DNA of 64,000 bases from Datura wrightii (Eukaryota; Streptophyta; Magnoliopsida; Solanales; Solanaceae). The notes below the pieces were generated by a model that was given only the letters and a program-made list of their open reading frames with translations, was not told where the DNA came from and did not search any database. Both the position numbers and the translations under genes were made by a program. Positions 50,389 through 61,003 of the stretch are shown in pieces (position 1 is the first letter of the stretch; each line of letters opens with the position of its first letter). The DNA is taken from NCBI GenBank assembly GCA_035772735.1, contig JASDFA010000016.1, forward strand, positions 177,015,001-177,079,000, in the 5' to 3' direction.

Positions 50389-52619
50389 ATGGAATCAAAA
50401 GGTACACCAAAGAAGGGTTTGGCCAAGAAACAGGTGTCGGAGATGAGTCACCCCTCATATCGCAGACTTAGAGACGAGCCCTCATCCTCCGAAGAGTCGA
50501 GTGGCTCGGTGGAGGAATACGAAGTTTCAGAAGAGCAGTTCAAGAGGAGATCCACCCAGGCTAGGACACAACGCCCTGCAAATCAGACAGCCCTAGTTGA
50601 TTCTCCTATTCTACTTACAAGAGACCCATCGAGCCGAGCAGAAGAGAATATTGGGGCCACAGTCCCGATTGCCCCCGAGGGCACCACAACTGCGACAAAT
50701 GCAGAAGTTGCAGACGAATCCCATGCCCAATAGGAGAGCACAGATGATGAGTTAACAGAGACTTCAAATACTTCCAATGATCAATCACGGCAGGTGAGGC
50801 GATGGTGTGTTCGACGTATGCGGGCCATTTACAACAGGGACATTACTCCAAATTAAAAAGGCCATCCAAAGAGGAGTATTTATGAGGAGCCCAGACTAGT
50901 CACCACAGGGCTTAAGGACCTCCCCGAGCTGCAGACATTATTTGAAAGATACAGGTTGGGGTGGTTAACTGAGCCATCGGGTAGCTACATCCTTGCCTGG
51001 TTAGAGAGTTTTATGCCACCTATGCAGCCACGTTACAATATTTGGCTTTGGGAGACCATGACTAGAAGAAGAGGCCCGCATTGACGCAGGTGTTGGTTCG
51101 GGAGACACTTGTAGACATCTCTGAGAGGACCATCTGTAGGCTGCTCTATGGTCCAGACTATCATTCCTCGATGAACACAAACGAGTTTGATCACAAACTG
51201 TCTGAGCTCAAGAAAGTCAAAACCAAGAAGCTGAACAGTGAAGAACGAATTAGGCAGTACACTTGATTGTCACGCTTCATTTCCACACGAGGTCCGCTAG
51301 TTGAGTGGTTACATGGCACCGAGTCACTGATAAAAAAAGGCCACACTAAACTTCTAAGCTAAATTCTGGTGGTCATTGGTTCGGCACAGGCTGGTACTGA
51401 CCAGTAACGACAATGTTCTTTCACCCAACAGAGCTGCACTAGTAGCTAGCATCATGGAGGGATACTCCATAAATTTCCCGCGATATATTATTGAAAACAT
51501 TCAATAGCGGGCGATAGTAGACAACACTACCATTCCTTTTCCATGCCTCATTGATCGACTCTGTCAGAAGTCAAAGGTGCCATAATTGTCATGGTTGATC
51601 AGCAAGTGGTGATCCATAAGATCACCGATATGGGGTTGATAAGAGACAAGACAAACCCGGTATCAAGATCGAGGAGTTAGTATGCCACATCTGCTGGAGT
51701 GACTTTATTGGCAGAGGCATTGAACAACGGTATGCAGACTAAGGCTGCATTGTTTACCGAGATTGCGGAAAAGCCCACAGAGGCTAGAGAGATTGGTAGC
51801 TGGCTTGAGGCTACAGATGCAGCTGACATTCCCGCACCTGCTGAGGTTTCAGAGTCCTCATCCAAAGTAACAGTACCTCGACCACCTGTTGCATCCTCAC
51901 GTGCTTCTCCAGCCAGCCTAGTTATAATTTTTCAAGAATTTCTGACTGACATGGCTAGGCGACTGGCGAAATCCAAAAAACAACAGATGCACATGGCTCT
52001 TCGAGTTAAGGTATTAATGGAGAAAGTAAAGACATGGGTTACAAAGGAGTTGGAGGCGCTCTCTAGTTCAGTGCATGGCTGGTTGGATGCCTTTGAAAGG
52101 CATATGGATGAGCGCCTTACACAGTTACAGGCGCCCGAGCTGTCTAGATGGTATGTGGAGGTAGCAACACTCTGAGCTGAGGTACGGGAGTTGTCCGCAC
52201 GACAGGTAGCTGCGATCCCTCCACCCGTGCTTCCAGTGATTGATGATGAGAGCGAAGAAGAGCTATCACCAATAGTTGACTTCATCATTGAGGAGCCGGT
52301 GGCGTAGGATAAGGGTAAGAGGCCTCATGAGGAGGCAAGTTTTAATGAGGATGATTCTCTGCTCTGTGAGCAGAAACAAAAGCAGAGAGAGATGGAGGTG
52401 GTGCTGCAGTTATCCAGAGATGAAGCTCAACAGAGGGCCGCAGTTGAGGCAGCGAGAGCTCGTGGAGAAGGTATGAGCTTAGTAGGTCCTGAAAATGCAT
52501 GGAACAAGCCGGTGGTACAAGAGATGACACTGGAGGAGTATCTGCACCCTCCACTGACCAGGTTACAGATGCCTAGGTCACACAGGTATGTTCCCTATTT
52601 CCATGTTTTATTTTTATAA
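50389..52619 (+). pseudogene. Third ORF of element C (putative plant transposon protein domain, envelope position)
   Basis: Begins MESKGTPKKGLAKKQ, a Ser/Glu-rich N-terminus (about 115 residues). After a stop it continues with RRMRAIYNRDITPN, GWLTEPSGSYILAWLESF and a globular region (LVRETLVDISERTICRLLYG; NEFDHKLSELKKVKTKKLNS; then by shifted frame SNDNVLSPNRAALVASIMEG and TIPFPCLIDRLC). That pattern matches what I know as the 'putative plant transposon protein' domain found downstream of pol in Athila-type elements. The last third is a helical, charged region (AEALNNGMQTKAALFTEIAE; SKKQQMHMALRVKVLMEKVK) and an acidic tail. I see no signal peptide or convincing transmembrane helix, so an envelope role is unsupported. 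At least six stops or shifts. Confidence 0.75.
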
Positions 52620-54156
52620 ATGCATCGAGGATGACGCATGCTTTTCTTGATGGGGGTGGGGAGGGATACCTGTGTATTTTTGCTGAACATAACCAAAGAA
52701 TTTTTCTTGTCGAATATCTTTTTCCTCTGATGTTCCTTATCTAGTAGTACCGAAATATTTAGATTTTTATGTTTTTGTGTTTGATTGTGTCAGTCGAAAG
52801 AAAATTAAGTGAACTTAAGGCAATCAGTAGCATGAATTTTTGAATTTAGTTGAATTGATAATGTGATACCCCCTCCTAAATTTTTTTATGTGTGTGTTAA
52901 AATCAACAAGTATGACCTTTGTGAATCTTTTCATGGAATTAATACTGTGAACATGTTTACCATTGTATGACTGTACTTGAACTAGCAGTTAGTAGAAGTG
53001 ATGATGTTGACCTGTGCATTGTGTGAATAAGGTTTAATAGCTAAATTTTGATATGTGTGTGTCAATCTAGAACTTGCCTGGTCAATCGTACCGAGGTAGA
53101 GGATGGGAAACTAGGAAAGGATCATAGGTCATTTTTGATGCAAGAGCCCACTTTAGCCTTAAAAGACCTACCAAATGGAAATAAATATCCCTTGATCCAA
53201 ATTTGGAGCTTGAATTGACCTTTCTTTTTGTTAACCCTAATTCACCTTCTTCTTTGATTAAAATGAACCTGTTTTGGCCTTGGTCCCTCCTTGGACACTG
53301 TGAACCTCAACTCAGGAAAATTACCTAAGTTGAGGGTTGCTATCATAGGGGTGATTAAGAAGAGTAGGGTGGAATGAAATTGAGTAATCAAAATGAAAGA
53401 GCGGGTGCGGTGTGCATAATGAAAGAAAAGAAAAAAAAATTGTTAAAAAGAAAAAAAGAGCAAAAAGGAAAAAGAATGAAAGTAATGAATACTTGAAAGA
53501 AGGAACACAACACTTGTAGTTGCGAAAGAAAGTAAATGAAGAAGAAAGTGACGGAAAAAGGGAGAAAATATGAAAATAAGGTTAAGAGTGAAGCCAAAGT
53601 GTGTGTAGTGCCAAGGAGGGTTAAGCTACCAGTCCCATATGTACCATGCCCAAAACCCGAGCCTACATTACAAGCTTAAAAAGTTCTATAGTGATCCTGA
53701 TTAACCCGTCTGAAAAAATTGAGGTATTGAAAGTAAAGGCAAGCTTATGGTATTGCATGTGCACAGTTAGAATTTCTTTCTGATTGCGAGTGTGGTTTTA
53801 CCTAATCCCAAGAGGAATATATTGATATGATCATATACACATATGTGAGTGTGGGACTTCTTTGTGGTGACAGCATTTGGTCAACAAAATTGTTTACAAA
53901 CTCTCTGGGTCAGTGTTATAGAATTATGTGCATAGTCGCAAGTGACAGTGTATTGCCATGTTTTGATTCTTCTGTGTCATTTTACATATGCATTATGATT
54001 TGATTTTGTATGATAAAGGAGGGGTTAGAAAATTTGATTTGATGAAGAGTTGTGACTGCCGTAAGTTTCCTAAAGTTCTTTTGATTGAAGCGTCGTGTTA
54101 GTTTTATTTTATTTGTTTTTGCCTGAGGACATGCAAAAGTTCTAAGTTGAGGGTGT
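52620..54156 (+). other. 3' non-coding region of element C with purine-rich tract
   Basis: No gene. 53393-53590 is almost purely A/G (AAAGAAAAGAAAAAAAAATT and similar). The sequence directly before the 3' LTR (AAGTTGAGGGTGT, to 54156) serves as the polypurine tract. An AAGTTGAGGGTTG copy occurs near 53325. Confidence 0.7.
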
Positions 54157-55723
54157 TGATGTGCCATGATTTTATGGCACTTTCGACGCACGCTTAAAAC
54201 TAAGAAAATATGCATATTCCGGGTATGTTTATGTAGATATGATGTGTTTGTGTTAAGTGTTGCAGGAAAACAGGTCCGGAACGTGAAATGGGCACACTAA
54301 GACAAAAATAGAGCAAACTGTAGGCTACTAGTCAGGTAACGAGTCATCGTCCCAATGGATGAATCGTTCCTGGAGTCATGGAGAAGAGCCGGAGTTTTAT
54401 GAAGAAGAACCGGTGCATCTAACGAGTTGAAGGCACGACCAGTCGTGGAGACTAGGAGGAAGATTTCTGAAAATTGCTCTATGAAGACAACGAGAGACCT
54501 AATGAGTCGTCAGGTGAAGTGACGACTCGTCATCAGACACTGTTAGCATCCGTCAAGTGCACTAGAAGATTTGGTGATCCATGGACATGAGGGACCTAAC
54601 GATTTGTGCCCAGGCCTAACGAGTCATTAGATGACCCGTCACCACGACTAGACAAATTATCGAGCACGACTCAAATTCACTGGCCACGACTCGTTGGGAG
54701 ACCCAATGAGTCGTTACTTGGCCCGTTACCACTGCCGACCCGGAGTCCATTTTTAGTTAGGAAAAGTTTTTTTTGGAGCTATAAATATATTGTTTAGGTT
54801 TATTTTTCGAGTACAGTTTATTTTACCACTTTTCACGTAAATTTTAGTGTTATTAACGATCATACTTGGTTCAATAAATAAAGTTTGTAATTTTATTCTT
54901 GATTTTGGAAAGCAAACAATATTGAAGTTTTGTTCATCGGTTTTGGTGTTTTATTCAATTCACGTGGTTTTCTTCTATGAATCTTTATAAGTTACAATTA
55001 TAATTTCTTCTTTATTTCGTGATTGTGATCATTCAAATATGAGTAGCTAAACCCATAACTACGGTTGTGGAAATCACGATGAACACACATAGGTAAAAAT
55101 ACTTAGTGATTCTTGAACGGGATTTATGCATATATTATTTTTTCCTTCGTTTTAATTATTTTTTAACAGTTGCAAAAGTTGGAACTTGTCTTATTCTTAC
55201 TTACCGGATCAAGGGGGTGATGAATGGGAAAATGGATTAACAACGAAGATTTGAGGCTATCAACCCTCATCTAATAGCTTGACCTTGTTCGGGAATAGCT
55301 AATCCAATATTAAGGGTAAGGGTTAATTAAGCATACACCCGTATACGGAACAAGTTGCGTGGTGATAATCATCTAGATAAAGGACCAACCATTTAGGTGA
55401 ATTTAACTTACCAATATTGCATGGTAAACACCAGAATAAATCACTAGTGTAAAAGCCTTGTGGTTATGAAGTCATGAGGAACACAATCCTAGTCACTTTA
55501 TTGATTGAATACAACCGAAATTGATTTAAACATTTGCTAGTCTTTACTCTTGTTTATTATTTTATATTTCAAATCTCCCCCCTCCCCAGAGGAAATTAGT
55601 AAACGCATTAACTCAAGTTCTCGTCATATTCCTCGTGGGATTCGACCTCCAACCCTGGTTGGGTTCTATATTTGACATCGGCCGCTTTATATCTCATTAC
55701 GAGGTGTAATTTGGGTGACATCA
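54157..55723 (+). repeat. 3' LTR of element C
   Basis: TGATGTGCCATG ... GGGTGACATCA, 1567 bp. The first bases form a hairpin GTGCCAT-N6-ATGGCAC (54161-54180). TATA box at 54780-54787. ACGACTCGT exact at 54522 and 54686. Confidence 0.93.
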
Positions 55724-55728
55724 TAGCA

Positions 55729-55983
55729 CATCTCCAAAATTATTTTCTCCTCTCCTCTTCTTTTCAATTTTGACGCCAATTGGATCAAATGTGTCTAGCA
55801 CACATTCTATACTCACAATTAGGTGAAAGCTCATGTACAGTTGGAACGAGTCCATACAAACAAAAATAAGATAATTAAATTAATATCATAAATAATTGCA
55901 ATTAAATTTAGAACATGTGAAAAATCTCAAATGAAATAAATTGTATTTACCTTCTGCATATCTTATAACACAATAATCCCCTC
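55729..55983 (-). pseudogene. MULE M transposase: middle of DDE domain
   Basis: Minus strand between D1 and C. From 55983: a stop, then DMQK, the context of the second catalytic Asp (SDMQKG in relatives). A GTAAAT donor starts an AT-rich intron-like stretch. After it: LVPTVHELSPNCEYRMCARH, which holds the CxxH motif conserved in MULE DDE domains. It ends where element C duplicated TAGCA. Confidence 0.82.
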
Positions 55984-56109
55984 TACAATGTTATACCCCG
56001 AAGAATTTCCGGCACCTAAATGACCTATTCGCACGTTGGTTAAGCATATTTGAAGGCCATACGTGTTGGAGAAAGGCCCGGGAAAAGATCGGATGAGAAA
56101 CCTGTCGAA

Positions 56110-56193
56110 CCATCGCGGAAGGAGCCGAGGCAGAACCCCTCCGCGATGGCAGCGTGTCACGGAGGTGAGGCCTCCGCGTTGGCTCCGTGACAC
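56110..56193 (+). promoter_or_regulatory. Two hairpins upstream of TATA in D1
   Basis: CCATCGCGGA (56110-56119) pairs with TCCGCGATGG (56140-56149). GTGTCACGGAG (56154-56164) pairs perfectly with CTCCGTGACAC (56183-56193). The second ends 22 bp before the TATA box. Confidence 0.8.
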
Positions 56194-56215
56194 GTTGGCC
56201 TTGTCCAGGCCCAAG

Positions 56216-56223
56216 TATATAAA
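56216..56223 (+). promoter_or_regulatory. TATA box of LTR D1
   Basis: TATATAAA followed by GCCCCACTTCGG, identical in D2. Confidence 0.75.
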
Positions 56224-57913
56224 GCCCCACTTCGGTTCATTTTAGAATTAACTCATATAAATTTCCAGAAAACAGAGAGCAAACGCAGAGAAAGAAAAGG
56301 ATCGAAGAAATAATATAATTTTCATCCGATTACGCTGCTAAACGTTGTCCAAACTCAAATTAACTCCAGATACTGAGGTATTTAGCAGTAGAGAGCATTC
56401 CTACGGATTCAGTTTCGCGAAATACGGCCGACGAATCGTCGAGCCACCGAGCTAAGGTAAGTGGAATTGCTCTAAACTTGTGTCTATGTGTTTTTAGCTG
56501 TGAAGTGAATATTTCTCCCTTCTGGACCCCTGAAAAATAGCGAGTTTTCGACCGTCTTTCGATAAGCCTAAGTTTAGGCTATACACTATATCGAAAGTAA
56601 TGTTGCTCTTTAAAATAAAGCTGTATTTAGTATTGATTGACATATTTATGAATGCAGTTGGGGGAAAATAGTTGAAGTACCGGTCGAGTCTCGTCCGACA
56701 GACGAATAGTTCAAGGATAAGGCATGTAAAGCTAGTTTCCTCGGCAAGTTAAGTAATATCGGTACAATACAGTAATTTAAAGGCCAGTAGAATGTTCAGA
56801 AGTCATGTGTTACGTTTATTACGAATGTTGGTACGATATTAGAAGTATTGAGTTATAACTTGCGTGAAACTTACTAGTACGACATAGATTTTAATGCAAG
56901 TGTTAGAAACTGCACAGCATGCTCAGTATGTGATGTAATACGAAATGTTAGGATATCATTGTATTCAGTTGGAACCCAGTAAAGTGATGTAATATCTGTA
57001 AGACATCTCAGAAATAGAATGATAAGTTGAAATGAAGTTAGAAAGCATGTTAGGAATAGTAAATAATGTTATTATAGAAATTCAGTATACAGCACAGTTT
57101 TGAGTAGAAACACTATATCTTGTCCAGCATTAGCCCCAGTACAGTCTGGCAGAAGACTATATTTATACATATATATTATTTCCAGCTTCAGCGTGTATTA
57201 AATACGTACATATCACTATCACTAGTCCAGTATATAGTATATATAATACTTTACCACTATTAGCCCCAGTATGTGTCATATGCAGACAGTATTACTAGTT
57301 GAGACCGTTGTATTGTTTGGGGTTGGACTACCTAGCATCCATGACCGCCCCAGGGTTGATAGCTATATCGACTCGTCCGCCAGAGGACGAGGATACGTCG
57401 CTCTACGGAGTGGCATGCCGTCCCATAGGGGACGAAGATGGGATGCCCGTTTTCCCCATATTATGCCTTGGTCGGCTCTTACACACCCCTGTCGAGCGGA
57501 TACACCCGGGTGTTGATTCAGGAGTCCTCCGGACTCAAGTGCAGTTATAGTCAGGGACTCAGCGAGCCCAAGTGCATACCCAGGGGACCGGCAGGATGCT
57601 TACGGGGTTATAGGAGATGGGATGACCGGGGAAGGGGTGTAGATTCTGTGCTGGTTGTACCTCCCGGCTTATGGGGGTCGGGTAAGGTTTGTGTGTGCTA
57701 TGTTATGTTATGATATGTTATACCGTGTTACAGTAGATACGAGTAGATCGACAGTAGAACGCTAAATCCTCAGGTATGACTCCTACTCCTTCCAGTGTAA
57801 TTAAGAAAAGGTATGACTTACATTATTAGACAATTAATCTATTTCTTTTTATTTCAGTTTCATCAGTTATGTTATTGATTTCAGATATTTCTTTCAGTTA
57901 TTGCTTTACATAC

Positions 57914-57932
57914 TCAGTACCAGCGGTACTGA
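57914..57932 (+). promoter_or_regulatory. Palindrome TCAGTACC-AGC-GGTACTGA in D1
   Basis: Perfect 8-bp arms. Confidence 0.75.
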
Positions 57933-58576
57933 CGCCCGGTGGGGCACTGCATTACTTGCCTGCAGGTACTCATAGACGAGCAGGCGATACCACGTGATTC
58001 CTGTCAGCGATCGAGTATTCAGCTCCTGTCATCCGGAGACTGAATTCCAGAGGTGTATTTCATTTTCTTTTGTTGTATAGTACGGGTAGGTCGGGGCCCT
58101 GTCCCGATCATTTCTACTGCTATTCCTAGAGGCTTGCAGTCGGTATATGTTCCCCTGTGGTCAGATGAGCCGGTCGTGTGAGGCCGTGCAGTTGTTTAGC
58201 TGTTAGTACTTCTGTTTCTTCATGTTGGTCGTGTGGGGCCATAGCTTGACAGTAGTGGTGACCTTGCCAGTCACGTAGCTTTCTAGTATTCTATGGTTAA
58301 GTTACAGATAACTAGACAGCATGGTGGCCTTGTCGGCCCGCATAGGTTTCCCCTAAATTGATATGTTTCTGGTCAGCTGTTAATACAGGTACAGAAGGCT
58401 ATAGGCCATTGGGCCGGGGGCTGTGTTTACAGCCGTTATATAGCCCTTTGTTTCCAGAAATGTGAGTTAGAGCCAGCCAGGCACCAGATGTGCCCAGGCT
58501 TAGCAGTCCAGCAGTTCAGGTCCTAGTAGGGCACCAGGTGCCAGTCATACCCCCCAAGGCGGGGTGTGACATACAA

Positions 58577-59018
58577 TTCCTAATTGAAGGTCTTCTGTCA
58601 AGTAATTAACAAAAAAACTCCAACTATGTTTTGCCTCTTGTTCTACAATTGCCCAGGCAATTGAAAACATTTGTTGGTTCCCATTTTTGCCAATTGAAAC
58701 TAACAACTCACTATTACAAGCACCATTCAGGAAACAACCATTATGTCCAATTATTCTTCTACACTCTTTTAACCAACCCCTTTTCAAAGCATCAAAACAC
58801 ACATAGAAATAAACAAAAATAAATATTTATCCGGCTCAGATTCTCTATCAGTTCTCATCCAATATGAGTTTCCTAGATTAGTTTGTTTGATCAACATAAT
58901 CACATAACCTAGCAAACTCCATATTTCAGTCACCCATAAAATCTTTCATAACTATTTACTTTGCCTTGTGATAGATTGTTCAACCCACATACAAACCTAA
59001 TTTATCCCAGCAAAGGTC
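58577..59018 (-). pseudogene. MULE M transposase: start of DDE domain
   Basis: Minus strand between D2 and D1. Early part broken (MGD-NMEFARLCDYVDQTN-like). It then reads FDALKRGWLKECRRIIGHNG, CFLNGACNSELLVSIGKNGN, QQMFSIAWAIVEQEAKHSWS, FFVNYLTEDLQLGI: the classic first half of the MULE DDE domain. The first catalytic residue, normally Asp in the G-x-D-G-x-F-L motif, is Asn (HNGCFL). D1 cuts the frame at the TACAA duplication. Confidence 0.93.
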
Positions 59019-59185
59019 CTGAATGTTATACCCCGTAAGATTTCTGACACTGAGATGGCCTATTCGCACGGTGATTGAGCATATTTGAAAGCCCTACGTG
59101 CTAGAGAAAGACCCGGGAAAGGATCGGACGGATAACCTGTCGAACCATCGCGGAAGGAGCCGAGGCAGAGCCCCTCCGCGATGGC

Positions 59186-59231
59186 AACGTGTCACGGAGA
59201 TGGAGCCTCCGCGTTGGCTCCGTGACACGTT
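59186..59231 (+). promoter_or_regulatory. 14-bp perfect inverted repeat with ABRE core upstream of TATA in D2
   Basis: AACGTGTCACGGAG (59186-59199) and CTCCGTGACACGTT (59218-59231), loop 18 nt. Each arm contains ACGTGTC/GACACGT, the ABRE type of ACGT-core motif. The CCATCGCGGA/TCCGCGATGG stem lies just before it. Confidence 0.8.
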
Positions 59232-59250
59232 GGCCTTGTCCAGGCCCAAG

Positions 59251-59258
59251 TATATAAA
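59251..59258 (+). promoter_or_regulatory. TATA box of LTR D2
   Basis: TATATAAA, 20 bp after the inverted repeat. Confidence 0.75.
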
Positions 59259-60058
59259 GCCCCACTTCGGTTTAAATCATTTTAAAACTTATAAATTTCC
59301 AGTGAAACAGAGAGGAAACAGCAGAGAAGAGAAAGAACGAAGGGGGTAATATAATTTTCATCCGATTATGCTGCTAAACGTTGTCCAAACTCAAATTAAC
59401 CTCAGATACTGAGGTATTTAGCAGCACAGAGCATTCCTACGGATTTAGTTTCGTGAAATACAGTCGGCGAATCGTCGAGCTACCTAGCTAAGGTAAGTAG
59501 AATTGCTTCAAACTAGTGTCTATGTGTTCCTAGCTGTGAAGTGAACACTTCTCCCTTCTGGACTTCTGGAAAATAGCGAGTTTTCGACCGTCTTTCGATA
59601 AGCCTAAGTTTAGGCTATAAATTATATCGAAAGTGACGTTGCTCTTTAAAATAAAGCTGTATTTAGTGTTAATTGACATATTTATGAATGCAGTTGGGAG
59701 AAAATAGTTGAAGTACCGGCCGAGATTCGTCCGACAGACGGATAGTTCGGGGATAAGGTATGTAAAGCTAGTTTCCTCGGCAAGTTAGTAATCTCGGTAT
59801 AGTAAAGTAATATAAAGGCCTGTAGAATGTTCAGGAATCATGTGTTCTGTTTATTACGAATTTTGGTACGATATTAGAAGTACCATGTTATGATTAGCAC
59901 GAGACTTGCCAGTACGATATAGATTCTAATATAGGTGTTAGGAACTGCACAACATGCCCAGTAGGTGATGTGATACATAATGTTAGGATATCATCATATT
60001 CAGTTGAAACCCAGTAAAGCAATGTAACATCTGTAAGGCATCTCATAAGTAGAATGAT

Positions 60059-60150
60059 AGGTTAAGATGAAGTTTAGAAAGCATGTTAGAAACAGTAATT
60101 CATTAGGTTAAGATGAAGTTTAGAAAGCATGTTAGAAATAGTAAATCATG
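60059..60150 (+). repeat. 46-bp tandem duplication in D2
   Basis: Units 60059-60104 and 60105-60150, starting AGGTTAAGATGAAGTTTAGA, with four differences. D1 has a single copy near 57023. Confidence 0.9.
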
Positions 60151-60984
60151 TTACCATAGAAACTCAGCATACAACATAGTTTTCAGCAGAAAGACTATAT
60201 CTTGTTCAGCATTAGACTCAGTACAGTCTGGCAGAAGATTATATTTACACATATATACTATTATCAGCCTCAGCATGTATTAAGTACGTACGTATTACTA
60301 TTACTAGCTCAACATATAGTATGTACAAATACTTTACTACCATTAGCTTCAGTATATGGGATATGCAGATAGTGTTACTAGTTGAGACCGTTGTATTGTT
60401 TTGGGGTTGGATTACCTAGTATCCATGACCGCCCCAGGGTTGATAGCTGTATCACTCGTCCGCCAGAGGACGAGGATACGTCGCTCTACGGAGCGGCATG
60501 CCGTCCCACAGGGGACGAAGATGGGATGCCAGTTTTTCCCCATATTGTGCCTTGATCGGCCCTTACACACCCCTGTCGAGCGGATACGCCCGGGTGTTGA
60601 TCAGGAGTCCTCCGGACTCAAATGCAGTTATAGTCAGGGGCTCAGCGAGCCCAAGTGCATACCCAGGGGACCGGCAGGATGGTTATAACTATTATAGGAG
60701 ATGGGATGACCGGGGTAGGGGTATAGATTCTGTGCTGGTTGTACCCCCCGGCTTATGGGGGTCGGGTAAGGTTTGTGTGTGCTATGTTATGTTATGTTAT
60801 GTCATGCCATGTTACATTAGATACGAGTAGATCGGCAGTAGAACGACACGTCTCCAGGTATGACTCCTACTCCTTCCAGTATAGTTAAGAGTAGGCATAA
60901 TTTACATTATCAGACAGTTTATTTATTCCCTCCTATTTCGGTTTCATCAGGTGTATTGTTGTTTTCAGTTATTGCTTTACATAC

Positions 60985-61003
60985 TCAGTACCAGCGGTAC
61001 TGA
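60985..61003 (+). promoter_or_regulatory. Palindrome TCAGTACC-AGC-GGTACTGA in D2
   Basis: Identical to that in D1. Confidence 0.75.

Larger units (their letters stand above)
41509..55723 (+). mobile_element. Element C: full-length Athila-like Ty3/Gypsy with a third ORF
   Basis: Plus-strand, 14.2 kb, with exact duplications TAGCA (41504-41508 and 55724-55728), two LTRs of 1591 and 1567 bp, a primer site resembling the tRNA-Asp type of Athila, gag, pol (protease, reverse transcriptase, RNase H, integrase), a 1.6-kb spacer, a third ORF in the envelope-like position and a 1.5-kb 3' non-coding tract. No chromodomain. The start of the two LTRs (about 240 bp) differs at roughly 30 sites by eye, so the insertion is old. 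Every gene has stops. It splits the DDE domain of the MULE. Confidence 0.92.
55989..58571 (+). repeat. Solo LTR D1 (D family)
   Basis: TGTTATACCCCG ... GGGGTGTGACA, 2583 bp, flanked by exact duplications TACAA (55984-55988 and 58572-58576). No internal region. Same family and orientation as D2. ORFs within (for example 57299-57550 and 58545-58802 at its edge) are chance frames. Confidence 0.95.

Noticed and set aside
50389..52619. Calling the third ORF an envelope gene
   Set aside because: Position is envelope-like, but no signal peptide, furin-type site or transmembrane helix could be seen. Better described by its plant-transposon-protein-type domain.
58545..58576. C-terminal end of the minus-strand MULE ORF running to 58545
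   Set aside because: The last ~9 residues are read-through into solo LTR D1, not transposase.
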